The notes under the pieces were generated by a model that was not told the DNA's origin, searched no databases, and saw only the letters and a program-made list of their open reading frames with translations. 64,000 bases of DNA, taken from contig CAZOAJ010000010.1 in assembly GCA_964577935.1 (NCBI GenBank), forward strand, positions 1-64,000. Reading direction: 5' to 3'. Shown one piece after another: positions 25,771 to 35,186 of the stretch. Made by a program: the position numbers and the translations under genes. The DNA is from JABDGV01 sp964577935. GTDB taxonomy: Bacteria; Chlamydiota; Chlamydiia; Chlamydiales; FEN-1388. Positions within the stretch are counted from its first letter, which is position 1, and every line of letters starts with the position of its first letter.

Positions 25771-27304
25771 CTGGAAATCACTCGTCAAAGCCCATCAAGC
25801 ACTTTCAGCCATACGCGATTTTAGCGAATATCTGCGACACGAAGACGACAAGCTCTCAACCCTCTTTAAGCAGGGGCATGATAAAATCAGCCAAAAAGAA
25901 GATAGGCTTCGTAATATAGGATTTAGATTTAAAGAATTTGTTAAAGATACCATTTTTACTGGTGAAAGCTCCCGTATTCCTTACAAATCGTACGAAAGTC
26001 TTATCAAGGCCAAACAAACCTCTGAATGGAATGACAAGCTCTCAAATATCAGAAAAAAAATCTTTTTATCTCAAAGAGAGATAGAACGCTCTGTTCCTAA
26101 GGAACTTAGGAATCGAGAAATAAAATGGGTTTCAGGGAACTCAAGCTCAGCACTCCCAGTCATCATTAATAAAATTATAAAAGAAGTAAATAAACCTGCT
26201 CTTATTCCCACCGGAAAATTAATTGCTCACGATATCGTTCCTCTTTCTGGTGAACTTATGATGGGAATCTCTAAATCAGGCGTGAATCGCAACCATTTAT
26301 CAGGAGTTACTTTTGACCATTTTCATGGGTCCGTACAATATGCTCGAGCAAGTGGATTCCAAGCAAACTTAACCGTTGAAATTAATCTCTTGAAAGAGAT
26401 TGGGATTGGGTACCGTCAGGTATCATTTCTCCTTAGGATGAAAATAGCAGCTATGCGCTGCCGGCTCCTCAACTGTGAACCTAAAATTTTGCAAGAACTT
26501 TATGATCTGTTGAAGCAAGCATACGAAGACAATCCAAATAAATTGGAGTCGGAACCAAAAGGTTTTAAAGATGCTGCATTTCGTCTCGGAAAGGAAATTG
26601 CGATTACATCCCCAAAACCCGTATCACAAAAGCTAAAAGAAGGTGATATAGTCCTTTATGGAGAATCAAATCCAAAACAGATTGCAATAGTCGAACGTAT
26701 CAGAAGCAATGGTAATCCCATAATCTATCTATCCAGATCTGATACCAGAGAAATAATCAATCATCAAAGAGCAATCTTTGAATGCCCATCAGATCAAATA
26801 GACAGAATACAACTAACTGAAGATGAATTGATCGAGGGAAGAAAGAAACTTACTGACCTCAGGATTGATTTTGCCTTCAGAGAAGCATATGAATCGCTCG
26901 CCGAAATCCTTGATCCACAAAATCAATCGATCTCCCCTCTTAATTTTGACAACGAAGAAATGGGATTTATTGAATCCCCAATTCCACTTGTATGGGCCTC
27001 TACAACGGCGCAAGAAAAGCAATTTAAACTCGTACGGTCAGATATTAAGGGAGAGAAAGCAATAGAAGGAGTGATGCTTCTTGGTAAAGATCTCCAATAC
27101 GTTTTTACAGACTCTGAACATGTTGAAAAAATCCAGACATACCTCGATAAAAAACTCAATCCCCACAAGCAAAAAGTACATGTACTCAGTATGGAGGCCG
27201 CAGCTTTTCTTTTCTCACAACGCGTTGAATACAACGGATATTGCCACTATATGAAGTCATGGCATGAGGAATTCGTACTCTCTCGGAACAACAAACGCAA
27301 CTGA
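25751..27304 (+). CDS. C-terminal part of a frameshifted hypothetical gene
   Basis: An open frame of 517 codons whose only early start is TTG at 25751, without a ribosome binding site and inside the upstream gene. The frame is actually open from 25694, upstream of the seven-A run. The first ~110 residues are helical and charged; the centre contains DIVPLSGELMMGISKSGVNR and LSGVTFDHFHGSVQYARASG; the rest includes EGDIVLYGESNPKQIAIVER, a beta-rich segment. I recognise no family. I treat it as the second part of the 24919 gene. Its long conserved-looking frame argues that function was lost recently, or not at all if slippage restores the frame. Confidence 0.6.
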   Translation: MKKAINDWKSLVKAHQALSAIRDFSEYLRHEDDKLSTLFKQGHDKISQKEDRLRNIGFRFKEFVKDTIFTGESSRIPYKSYESLIKAKQTSEWNDKLSNIRKKIFLSQREIERSVPKELRNREIKWVSGNSSSALPVIINKIIKEVNKPALIPTGKLIAHDIVPLSGELMMGISKSGVNRNHLSGVTFDHFHGSVQYARASGFQANLTVEINLLKEIGIGYRQVSFLLRMKIAAMRCRLLNCEPKILQELYDLLKQAYEDNPNKLESEPKGFKDAAFRLGKEIAITSPKPVSQKLKEGDIVLYGESNPKQIAIVERIRSNGNPIIYLSRSDTREIINHQRAIFECPSDQIDRIQLTEDELIEGRKKLTDLRIDFAFREAYESLAEILDPQNQSISPLNFDNEEMGFIESPIPLVWASTTAQEKQFKLVRSDIKGEKAIEGVMLLGKDLQYVFTDSEHVEKIQTYLDKKLNPHKQKVHVLSMEAAAFLFSQRVEYNGYCHYMKSWHEEFVLSRNNKRN

Positions 27305-27390
27305 ACTACCCACTCTACCTTGAGAAAAGATACATATTTTGCTTGCACGGAAATACGTCTGTCGATTAGAGTATCGCCCAAGATAATTGA

Positions 27391-27462
27391 TCCGGAATAG
27401 CTCAGCGGTAGAGCAGTGGACTGTTAATCCATTGGTCGTAGGTTCAAATCCTACTTCCGGAG
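27391..27462 (+). tRNA. tRNA-Asn (anticodon GTT)
   Basis: A 72-base tRNA. Acceptor TCCGGAA (27391-27397) pairs with TTCCGGA (27455-27461), with discriminator G at 27462. The D-arm is AGCTCAGCGGTAGAGC, the anticodon stem GTGGA/TCCAT, loop CTGTTAA with GTT at 27423-27425, and the T-loop GTTCAAATC. CCA is not encoded. Confidence 0.96.
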
Positions 27463-27470
27463 ACAATTTA

Positions 27471-27507
27471 AAAGGCAGCTACAACATAAGTTGTAACTGC
27501 CTTTTTT
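27471..27507 (+). terminator. Terminator after tRNA-Asn
   Basis: AAAGGCAG-C-TACAAC and GTTGTA-A-CTGCCTTT form a long stem with a single C/A mismatch and a 4-base loop, followed by a run of six T. A classical intrinsic terminator nine bases after the tRNA. Confidence 0.9.
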
Positions 27508-27563
27508 GTTTATGGCGGACCGATGTCACTCTCAGCTCACTCCTGCCTTGGCCATAATGTGAT

Positions 27564-27828
27564 CTATTTTTCCACACTTCTTTTTTTGACAAGCTCTTCA
27601 AAAATTTTGAATTTTTGCTCCTGTTCTTCCTCGAGAGACCAAGTGTCCACTTCTAGCAAATCAATTTGCTGCTCAAGGCAAATTGTCAACAGCTTGCTCC
27701 AGAGTCCCTGCTTATCACTCAAGTAGTAAAAACTTGATAGTCGATCTATAACACTCTCCATCGGCTTTAACAGCTTAATTGTTCCGAGGCAACTCACAAT
27801 ACTGAGGAATCTTTGCCCAGTCAATCAT
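27564..27828 (-). pseudogene. Frameshifted small gene, remnant
   Basis: On the minus strand an ATG at 27826-27828 (overlapping the stop of the short upstream frame as ATGA) starts a frame reading MIDWAKIPQYCELPRNN before a stop. A one-base frame change near the end of that segment leads into an open frame running to 27564 (IKLLKPMESVIDRLSSFYYL, then a Glu-rich helix ending KKRSVEK). The joined product would be about 87 residues. The protein-like composition and the overlapping stop/start suggest a former two-gene unit. The family is not recognised. Confidence 0.35.
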
Positions 27829-27977
27829 AGCGGCTTTCCTTGTCGTCTTGGTCTTTTCCTGATGGTGGGCTCATAATATTTCTCACGAATTTGTTCAGGA
27901 AAAAACGTATCGGCTTTTTTTAAAAAAGGCTTCCAACTCGACCAAAAATGGGTATCGTGGGTTAAGTCGATTGTCAA
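27825..27977 (-). CDS. Possible 50-residue gene upstream of the remnant
   Basis: A minus-strand frame starting at TTG (27977) and ending in TGA at 27825. It encodes a basic C-terminus (TIRKRPRRQGKPL) after an aromatic-rich start (THDTHFWSSWKPFL). Its stop overlaps the ATG of the downstream remnant. It may itself be a 5'-truncated remnant. No ribosome binding site or family is evident. Confidence 0.25.
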   Translation of the reverse strand: MTIDLTHDTHFWSSWKPFLKKADTFFPEQIREKYYEPTIRKRPRRQGKPL

Positions 27978-28051
27978 TTCTACTTTTCTTATTGTGCCTT
28001 AAGAAAAAATTCTGATAGCATCGAGTTTGTGTTATTGTTTTTCAACTATCG

Positions 28052-28205
28052 CTCATGGATTTAGCCATGAGAGCGGGTAAATAACGTATGAAATGTGTAG
28101 ATAACCAAGCAGATCTTCTTATCTCAAGAAGCATTATGTCCATTCGGCATAAAGCTGCAGGTTTTACGTGCACGTGTTCAACACGTTAATTTCTGTTGCC
28201 CGCTC
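28052..28205 (+). ncRNA. Strongly structured intergenic RNA candidate
   Basis: A hairpin CTCATGG-ATTTAG-CCATGAG (28052-28071) abuts a long rod-like fold spanning 28071-28205. GAGCGGGTAA (28071-28080) pairs with TTGCCCGCTC (28196-28205), TAACGT (28082-28087) with ACGTTA (28183-28188), AACC (28103-28106) with GGTT (28160-28163), and GCAG (28109-28112) with CTGC (28155-28158). The tip holds a CTTCTT/AAGAAG stem (28114-28130). There is no open frame. Nested pairing over 135 bases is unlikely by chance. The rod with internal loops is reminiscent of 6S RNA, but I see no diagnostic sequence; it could equally be a leader element of brnQ, 220 bases downstream. The strand is inferred from the direction of brnQ; the pairing works on either strand. 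Confidence 0.4.
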
Positions 28206-28425
28206 CACATATTCGTCATTTATACATAGATCTAATTAGGTAGTCATTCTTGAGGTAAAGAGCGCTATTCTTAAGTCTCTTCTCTTAAGATCTCTCCAAA
28301 TTAGCCCATCATCTACTGATGAGTTTCCGTGCTCTCCTAGCATATCTATGTCATATTACCTGAATACGCATCAGCGGGCCGAAATTGATTGATTCATTTT
28401 TTGAACATACTTACTTTTAGAGGTA
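28206..28425 (+). promoter_or_regulatory. Upstream region of brnQ with inverted repeats
   Basis: No gene is visible. TCTTAAG (28269-28275) and CTTAAGA (28284-28290) form a 7-bp inverted repeat with an 8-base spacer, and CATCA/TGATG a shorter one near 28310. A ribosome binding site AGAGGT precedes the brnQ ATG. The brnQ promoter presumably lies here, but no clear -35/-10 pair was found. Confidence 0.3.
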
Positions 28426-29598
28426 ATGATGAAAGGTAATCAGAATTCGGGAGTGCTTGCGGCAGGACTTGCTCTCTTTTCAATGTTTTTTGGAGCAGGC
28501 GACTTGATCTGGCCGCTTATTCTTGGCGGATCTTCAGGTGACATGAATTTTTATGCAGTACTCGGACTCCTTATAACCGGAGTAACTCTTCCCCTGCTTG
28601 GACTTATTTCCATGATGCTCTTCCATGGTGATTACAAAACATTTTTTGGAACAATAGGAAAGACTCCATCTCTCATTCTTATCCTTATTATTCAAGCAAT
28701 CTTAGGACCTATCGGCTCGATTCCGCGACTAATCACTCTCTCGCATGCAACGCTTGCCCCCTATCTTCCTACTGAGATTTCACTCTTACTCTTTAGTATA
28801 CTAGCATCTCTGCTGCTTGCCTGCTTTTGTCTGAAGCCACAAGGGGTCGTAAATCTTCTTGGTCTTGTTCTCACCCCATGCCTACTGATCACACTCGGAG
28901 CCATATTAACTTTTGGCTTCTGGAATCACCCAGAACCTCAACATATTGAATACACAGCTTCACAATCATTTTTGAATGGACTCTCGGTTGGTTATAACAC
29001 ACTCGATTTAATCGCATCCTTTATCTTTGCACCCTTAGTTCTCACTCACTTTATAAAGGGCGACGGAGAACCGAGCAAAAAAACCTCAAGCAAAGATCTT
29101 TTCCACAAGATGGTAAAAGCTAGCTTTATTGCAGCAGCCCTCCTTGGACTCATGTACCTCGGATTGACCTATGTTTCATCCTACCATACACCGCTCTTAG
29201 ATCTACACCATAAGCCGGAAGAACGACTTTCTCGAATTGCTCTTCTTCTCTTGGGACCTTCTGGAGCATTACTCTCCTGTATTGCCGTGGCTCTTACATG
29301 CTTAACCACTGCAATCCCATTGGTTTCAATCTGCTCAAACTACATAAGAGACGATATCTTTCAAGGGAAAATAGGCCCCTCTATTCCCCTCTTTATAACT
29401 CTTAGTATCTCTTGTTTGATTGCAAACATAGGCTTCATGGGAATAGCAGGGATGCTTTCGCCAATTTTACAGATTCTATGCCCTTCGCTCATCGTCCTTA
29501 GCATCTTGAACATTCTCAATAAGCTATACGAAACACGAATATCGAAAGTGCCTGTCCTTGCGACCTTTGCAATCTCAACGCTAAGCCATGTTTTGTAG
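28426..29598 (+). CDS. brnQ: Branched-chain amino acid transporter, LIVCS family
   Basis: A 390-residue inner-membrane protein with about 11 hydrophobic segments. The N-terminal FSMFFGAGDLIWPLILG is the family signature (usually FFGAGNLIFP), and GLLITGVTLPLLGL follows. BrnQ imports leucine, isoleucine and valine with Na+ or H+. Slightly shorter than the ~430-residue standard. The start ATG has AGAGGT upstream; a second ATG directly follows. A structured RNA candidate lies upstream and a terminator hairpin downstream. Chlamydiae lack branched-chain amino acid synthesis, so uptake fits an intracellular life. Confidence 0.93.
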   Translation: MMKGNQNSGVLAAGLALFSMFFGAGDLIWPLILGGSSGDMNFYAVLGLLITGVTLPLLGLISMMLFHGDYKTFFGTIGKTPSLILILIIQAILGPIGSIPRLITLSHATLAPYLPTEISLLLFSILASLLLACFCLKPQGVVNLLGLVLTPCLLITLGAILTFGFWNHPEPQHIEYTASQSFLNGLSVGYNTLDLIASFIFAPLVLTHFIKGDGEPSKKTSSKDLFHKMVKASFIAAALLGLMYLGLTYVSSYHTPLLDLHHKPEERLSRIALLLLGPSGALLSCIAVALTCLTTAIPLVSICSNYIRDDIFQGKIGPSIPLFITLSISCLIANIGFMGIAGMLSPILQILCPSLIVLSILNILNKLYETRISKVPVLATFAISTLSHVL

Positions 29599-29605
29599 AA
29601 AAAGC

Positions 29606-29639
29606 AGCATCCTTGCCAACCAAGCTGGACAAGGATGCT
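29606..29639. terminator. Hairpin between convergent brnQ and the CX5R protein gene
   Basis: AGCATCCTTG (29606-29615) and CAAGGATGCT (29630-29639) form a perfect 10-bp stem with a 14-base loop, centred in the gap between two convergent genes. There is no long T-run; a bidirectional terminator is the simplest reading. Confidence 0.6.
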
Positions 29640-29681
29640 ATACATTCTTTATGCTATTTGATGGTGGCGATGAAGATTAAG

Positions 29682-32306
29682 CTATTTCCTACCTGCAAGC
29701 AATTTTCCGGCTTGATCCGCTTTTTTATAATCTGTATAGGCCTTAGTAACTAACTTATAGAGCTGTTTTTGCCCTTCGGAAGCAAAACCTTTTGCTTTTT
29801 CTTCAAAAAGATTCAATACAGTTCTAGTCGAACCATCTTGGGGCGGCACAATCCCAACGCTATCGTAGTCTTCCTTCACTGCCGTTCGATCAAGACCAAG
29901 CAAGGCAACTGGAGTCATCATTTGGCGTCCACTGGAGTGAAAAATCGATTCAATTTCAGGGGCACCTAGTTTCACAAGAACAGTGGTAACTGCCTTTTGA
30001 TCATCTGGACCTACTGTGTACTCATGGGATTTACTAAAATGATTCTTTCGTACCGTCTGGCTAACTAAGTCTTCATCCGCAAACTGCCCCTTATACTGAT
30101 CTGTTCCCCGGCGATTGATGTCTTCATAGGTGACCCCATCGACATCAGACTTTATCTGGTCAGCTTGAGGGTTGCTTGCCTTAATTACGGCAACGTCCTC
30201 GCCATTAAACAGGTATTTATAAACTGAAGGATTTACCGTATCCCCAAGGCCAAACAACCGCTCTTGAAACATATTTCGATTATAGCGAAGCTTGATCCCC
30301 GAATAGCCAGAAGACTCTGCTGCAATACCCATACCCATCTCGTTGAGCGTATCTCGAAACACCTTCTTGAAGTAAAGAAGTTCATTAGCCGGCCCAGTAT
30401 GATCACAAGGAATAAATTCTTTGCCAAATTTGTTTCTAAACGCTTCCTGAGCGACGGCTACAGCCACAGATATCGATGTTCTATCGGTCCCATATCCACA
30501 CTGTTTTCCTGAAGAAATATTTCGTTTCTTAAGAACAATATTCCTATAGATTTCAAGATCCAAAGCATGAAGCTCCTCTTCAGGCTCAAGCTTAGGTGGA
30601 TACTCTCCCTTCTCTATAGCCTCTTTACTAGGCTCATTTCTAAGCGCTCGCTCAGGTAAAGGCTCGGGTTTACTGGGGTCCACCTGAGCAAGAACAGTAC
30701 CCGGCTGGTCAATCTCTCGTCGGAACATAATGGCATAAAGGGCCCGGAGTTCATTATCCTGTTGATTCTCTTTGAACTTATCTTCAAGGTCCGCTGCAAT
30801 ATACCCTTGCACTACTTTAAATTCTTTTGAACCAAAAAACGAGTCGACCCATTTACCCATGAGTTCTCCTCGCTTCTTCATCAAAAATTCGTAGGCATTA
30901 TCCGCACCACTAGGAGAACCTCCAGCTTTTTCAGCTAGCTTAATGATGGCTGCTTCTACATCAGAAGTCCACTGTGGGGGTGTTCCTAGAGATTTTCGAT
31001 AAAGGTCTATATTTGAAAAGAAATTGATTTTATCGCTTGTGGCAGGATCACTTACATGCCGAGAGAGCATTTGGCTCGAAATAATCGGCCGTAATAACGT
31101 GATGGTGACAGTTTTAGTTGAACCCAACGTATCACCCGGAACTGTAACGTTAATATCCTTATCTTCCCATTCATCACATGCCTTAAGGATATTCATAAGA
31201 TCTTTAGGCTCTTTTGCACATAAAGAACCCGTTGAGTCTAGATGGGAGGTGATATGGTGAGTAAATTGGTATTTGTCTGGATTATTCGAGCCTTGAACAA
31301 GACCTGCTTTGCCTGTTTTAATCTGCTCAACTGCAGCATGAGCGACTGCTTCTTGAAGACGGTGAAGGGTATCAGACTTACCAGATCGTGTCACAATGCA
31401 TGAAGGATTCGCGCCTATAGGCGCAATAACAGCTCCAAGATTCACGTTTTTCTTTTTTAAGTCCTTTTCGGCAAGCGGATTGCCTTGTTTAATTTTCTGA
31501 GCACGGGACGGGACTGCCTTATCATAAGCAAAATCTTTCTCTACATCCTTTGGGAGGCCTCCTTTAGAAGTCGCAAATTGTTGGACAAACTTCTGAGGAC
31601 TATCAGCACTACTTCCCTCAGCTTCAACCATCTTCGGATTACGAACGCAGTTTTTGGTGATGAAGTCGCGAAGCGATGATTCAAGCTTACCCTTATCATC
31701 ATTCTCATATTCATGCTGTCTAATTGGCTTATAATGCTCTAAATCGAATAGAGCCGAACGGAGCGCCTCATTTCCAGGCTCATGGAGGACGTCCAAAAGT
31801 GTTTTATCCTGCCAAGGGGATTCTCCCATTTTATTCATCGGAGCTTCAGATATAATTCTCTTTAAAGCATCAAGAACTCTTTCTTTCGAGTAGCCCATAT
31901 CACGGCAAAGAGTCACGAGAGCTTTTCGATACTCATGATATTTGTTTGCAACCTTGGTAAAATCTGTAAAGGATGTAATATTATGATCTACTGCTAAACT
32001 TTCCGCTTGAGCCGATCCTTTCGTAAGCTCAATCCCCTTATCAGTAATTACAAGGCGTGACTTTTCGCCGCTATTTGCAGCCGAAGCACTTGCTGTCTTC
32101 GTAGCAAGATCATCGCAGGTCTTCTGTGTAAACAACTTGGCCACACGCTGCAGAAACTCTTCATTCGCAACGCCAACACCCCCCACTTGTACCCGATAAG
32201 TTTTACCAGCTATTTCGATAAAACCATTCTTCACCTCTGCCTTATTAGCCACAGGAACGGATGGTGGAACAGGAGAAATTGGAGTGGAAGGGTGAATTGC
32301 AGACAT
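29682..32306 (-). CDS. Large protein with CX5R phosphatase signature, candidate inositol-phosphatase-like effector
   Basis: An 874-residue protein. Residues 603-609 read C-G-Y-G-T-D-R and are followed by T-S, so the local sequence is KQCGYGTDRTSISVAV. This is the CX5R P-loop of cysteine phosphatases and resembles the CKSxKDRT(S/G) signature of inositol-polyphosphate 4-phosphatases and the SopB/IpgD effectors, though both lysines are replaced (by Gly and Thr). About 60 residues later SGYSGIKLRYNRNMF may be the conserved segment following the P-loop in that family. The N-terminus (1-20) is Pro/Ser-rich and disordered, typical of type III secretion signals; no Sec signal. The middle holds NVTVPGDTLGSTKTVTITLL. 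If active it would dephosphorylate phosphoinositides or proteins in the host; this is inference. Transcribed alone, divergent from mutS. Confidence 0.55.
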   Translation of the reverse strand: MSAIHPSTPISPVPPSVPVANKAEVKNGFIEIAGKTYRVQVGGVGVANEEFLQRVAKLFTQKTCDDLATKTASASAANSGEKSRLVITDKGIELTKGSAQAESLAVDHNITSFTDFTKVANKYHEYRKALVTLCRDMGYSKERVLDALKRIISEAPMNKMGESPWQDKTLLDVLHEPGNEALRSALFDLEHYKPIRQHEYENDDKGKLESSLRDFITKNCVRNPKMVEAEGSSADSPQKFVQQFATSKGGLPKDVEKDFAYDKAVPSRAQKIKQGNPLAEKDLKKKNVNLGAVIAPIGANPSCIVTRSGKSDTLHRLQEAVAHAAVEQIKTGKAGLVQGSNNPDKYQFTHHITSHLDSTGSLCAKEPKDLMNILKACDEWEDKDINVTVPGDTLGSTKTVTITLLRPIISSQMLSRHVSDPATSDKINFFSNIDLYRKSLGTPPQWTSDVEAAIIKLAEKAGGSPSGADNAYEFLMKKRGELMGKWVDSFFGSKEFKVVQGYIAADLEDKFKENQQDNELRALYAIMFRREIDQPGTVLAQVDPSKPEPLPERALRNEPSKEAIEKGEYPPKLEPEEELHALDLEIYRNIVLKKRNISSGKQCGYGTDRTSISVAVAVAQEAFRNKFGKEFIPCDHTGPANELLYFKKVFRDTLNEMGMGIAAESSGYSGIKLRYNRNMFQERLFGLGDTVNPSVYKYLFNGEDVAVIKASNPQADQIKSDVDGVTYEDINRRGTDQYKGQFADEDLVSQTVRKNHFSKSHEYTVGPDDQKAVTTVLVKLGAPEIESIFHSSGRQMMTPVALLGLDRTAVKEDYDSVGIVPPQDGSTRTVLNLFEEKAKGFASEGQKQLYKLVTKAYTDYKKADQAGKLLAGRK

Positions 32307-32447
32307 AAAATTAAATTTGTTTCTTTACAAAGATTAACACGAAACTCATTTCTTTGTAAGTTATGCTCCCGACTACATGAAATCACTTAAATCTGGCATC
32401 GTATCTGGAAACAAACCAAACCTAGAATAAACCAAATACTCTCTCCT

Positions 32448-35108
32448 ATGGACTATTCGAAATTAACACCTATGATGCAGCAGTGGGCCGGCTGTAAAGA
32501 ACAAGCAAAAGAGGCTCTTCTTCTATTTCGGTTAGGAGATTTTTATGAAGCTTTTGGCGATGATGCGTCAAAAATAGCGGAACTGCTTGACCTCACCTTA
32601 ACAAGACGTCAAGATATTCCTATGTGCGGAATTCCTTGGCACTCAGCAGAAGGGTATATAGACCGGCTGGTAGCTCTTGGTTATTCAATTGCCATCGCCG
32701 ATCAAATTGATAACAAGACGGGCATCCCAAGTGATCAACAAAAAGGACTCGTTGAGCGCAAAATTGTTCGAACAATAACGCCTGGGACTGCAATCTCTTC
32801 AAGCCTTATCAAAGAGTCCTCTCACCACTACATTGCTCTGATCCTCCAAGAAAAAGGACTTTGGGCTCTTTCACTTCTAGATCTTTCGACAGCAGACTTT
32901 TACACCTATCAAGATACATCTCACACGATCATTCAGCATGAACTCCTCCGAGCTCAACCGAAAGAAATCCTCGTCCCTAAAAACCTCTTTACGTCACTTT
33001 CTCCCTTTTTCGAAGAGTGTAAAAAACATATTTCATTTTCATTGAATACTGTTGAGAATTGGAGAACTGATGAAAAAATTGCCCCGCAATTTTTACGACA
33101 ACACTTTAGAGTACAAACGCTTTCTTGTTACGGCCTAGATAGAATGCCTCTAGCTGTATGTGCAGCTTCAGGCTTATTAAGCCATGTCCACGAAGAGCTC
33201 CTCCTTGCCATTCATCATATTCAATCAATACAACCTCTTTCAACAAATGACGCTCTCTACCTTGATCGATCTACGATCACAAATCTTGAACTCTTTGATG
33301 TAAAATCAAGATCAAAACAAGCTCAAAGCCTTTTTTCGATTCTCAATAGATCACAAACACCCATGGGAGCTCGAAAAATTCGCTCTTGGCTCGAGAAACC
33401 ATCTATTGATTTAAACATCATCAAGGAGCGCCAGGAATCGATACAGGAGCTTGTTTCTGCTATTAAGCATTCTCCCGCCTGGGCGGATTCCATATACCAG
33501 TCGCTCAAATCGATCAAAGATTTGGAAAGAATTATCTTAAGGATTTCAACGACTTCATCTCATCCAAAAGAACTTTTAGCTCTGAGCACTAGCTGCTCAC
33601 AGAGTGATCAAATACGACCGAAGCTTCAACTATTTACATCTCAGCTTCTAACCAAGGCATATCAAGGAATGGCTCCTCTTGAAGCTGTGGCTGCATCCAT
33701 TCAAACAGCTTTAAGTGATAATCCCCCTCTTCGGATTTCAGATGGCGGTGTTTTCAGGCAAGGTTTTAACACAGAACTCGATGAGCTTATTGCGATTAAA
33801 AATGATAATGAAAGCTGGCTTATCAATTACCAGAACAAATTACGTGAAGAACTTGGCATTAAAACGCTTAAGGTAAGTTTTAGCAGAGCTTTTGGATACT
33901 TTATAGAGGTCAGCCGAGGCCAATCTGATAAAATGCCTCCGCAGTTTGCAAGAAGACAAACTCTTGTCAACGCAGAGCGATTTATTTCGCCAGAGCTCAA
34001 AGAATATGAAGAAAAAGTTCTTTCAGCCGAGAGTAAAATCAAAGCTCTTGAGGAAAGGCTCTTTTTAGAACTTAAAGAAGAGGTCGTAGCTTACGCTGAT
34101 TCAATTTTAAGAACCGCTTCAAGCATCGCCTTGTTCGATTCTTTGTTTGGGCTTGCAAGACTTGCTATTGATCGATCATATACTTGTCCAGTAGTCCATG
34201 AAGGATCATCTCTTTTTATAAAGGGAGGAAGACACCCGGTTGCAGAGACCTATACGACCCAGTCATTTGTTCCAAATGATATTTCTTTAGATTCACATGA
34301 TAAATCGCTCGTTCTCATCACCGGTCCTAATATGGGTGGTAAGTCGACCTATATCCGCCAAGTAGCGCTTCTCGTTATTATGGCACAAATAGGTTCTTTT
34401 ATCCCGGCTCATGAGGCATCCATCAGTATAGTCGATAAGGTCTTCTCCAGAATCGGCGCAAATGATGATTTGGGAGCAGGACAGTCAACTTTTATGGTAG
34501 AAATGGCTGAAACTGCATCTATTCTTAATCAGGCCACCCCGCAATCCTTGATTATTCTCGATGAGATCGGTCGTGGAACAAGTACATATGATGGTATTGC
34601 AATAGCTCAGGCAGTGGCAGAATATCTGACGAAGGATACAAAAATACGCCCTAAAACCTTATTTGCAACACACTATTATGAACTCACCGACTTAGAAACT
34701 CTCTATCCTTCAATAAAGAACGCGTCGGTCGCGGTCTATGAGTCAGGAAATGAAATCAAATTTCTCTACAAGATTATCCCAGGTAAGGCGGATAAAAGTT
34801 ATGGAATTCATGTTGCACAACTTGCCGGATTACCTAAAGATGTCCTCAAAAGAGCAAAAGAGATTCTCATAGAACTTGAAAACTCTCACCATAAAACAGA
34901 TATTCAGGAACAGGATAAAAACGTGCTCGGTGCACAAAGTACACTTCCTATTCCAGATATCGAAAAAACAAACGATCCAACAAGAGACCTTGTCAATCCT
35001 CGCGCCTTGGCATGCCTTCAATTCGTTGAGTCTTTTGATCTAGCAAATGTCACTCCTCTTCAGTGTTTTTCTGAACTTCTCAAATTAAAAAATTTAATAG
35101 GGGAATAA
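32448..35108 (+). CDS. mutS: DNA mismatch repair protein MutS
   Basis: An 886-residue MutS. Domain I carries the mismatch-contacting FRLGDFYEAFGDDA (F-x-E) near residue 28-41. Connector, lever and clamp domains follow, and the ATPase has Walker A GPNMGGKST (about 626-634), the ST-motif DDLGAGQSTFMVEM, Walker B SLIILDEIGRGTSTYDG and FATHYYEL. The C-terminal helix-turn-helix for dimerisation is followed by a short tail. It recognises mismatches and recruits MutL. Start at ATG 32448. Monocistronic: the downstream mini-gene has its own strong ribosome binding site. Confidence 0.98.
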   Translation: MDYSKLTPMMQQWAGCKEQAKEALLLFRLGDFYEAFGDDASKIAELLDLTLTRRQDIPMCGIPWHSAEGYIDRLVALGYSIAIADQIDNKTGIPSDQQKGLVERKIVRTITPGTAISSSLIKESSHHYIALILQEKGLWALSLLDLSTADFYTYQDTSHTIIQHELLRAQPKEILVPKNLFTSLSPFFEECKKHISFSLNTVENWRTDEKIAPQFLRQHFRVQTLSCYGLDRMPLAVCAASGLLSHVHEELLLAIHHIQSIQPLSTNDALYLDRSTITNLELFDVKSRSKQAQSLFSILNRSQTPMGARKIRSWLEKPSIDLNIIKERQESIQELVSAIKHSPAWADSIYQSLKSIKDLERIILRISTTSSHPKELLALSTSCSQSDQIRPKLQLFTSQLLTKAYQGMAPLEAVAASIQTALSDNPPLRISDGGVFRQGFNTELDELIAIKNDNESWLINYQNKLREELGIKTLKVSFSRAFGYFIEVSRGQSDKMPPQFARRQTLVNAERFISPELKEYEEKVLSAESKIKALEERLFLELKEEVVAYADSILRTASSIALFDSLFGLARLAIDRSYTCPVVHEGSSLFIKGGRHPVAETYTTQSFVPNDISLDSHDKSLVLITGPNMGGKSTYIRQVALLVIMAQIGSFIPAHEASISIVDKVFSRIGANDDLGAGQSTFMVEMAETASILNQATPQSLIILDEIGRGTSTYDGIAIAQAVAEYLTKDTKIRPKTLFATHYYELTDLETLYPSIKNASVAVYESGNEIKFLYKIIPGKADKSYGIHVAQLAGLPKDVLKRAKEILIELENSHHKTDIQEQDKNVLGAQSTLPIPDIEKTNDPTRDLVNPRALACLQFVESFDLANVTPLQCFSELLKLKNLIGE

Positions 35109-35186
35109 TTCCACCTATTGACAAAAGAAACAAAAAACTTTAATTATTGAAGAAACCTCAAATTAGAGGTTATTAGGAGGAAAATT

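Noticed and set aside
27508..28051. Integration site next to tRNA-Asn
   Set aside because: The tRNA end is followed by decayed small genes, but no integrase and no repeated tRNA 3' end were found in the window.
28426..28460. T-box or riboswitch in front of brnQ
   Set aside because: No T-box GGUGG consensus or known aptamer core could be found; only the structured RNA candidate is reported.
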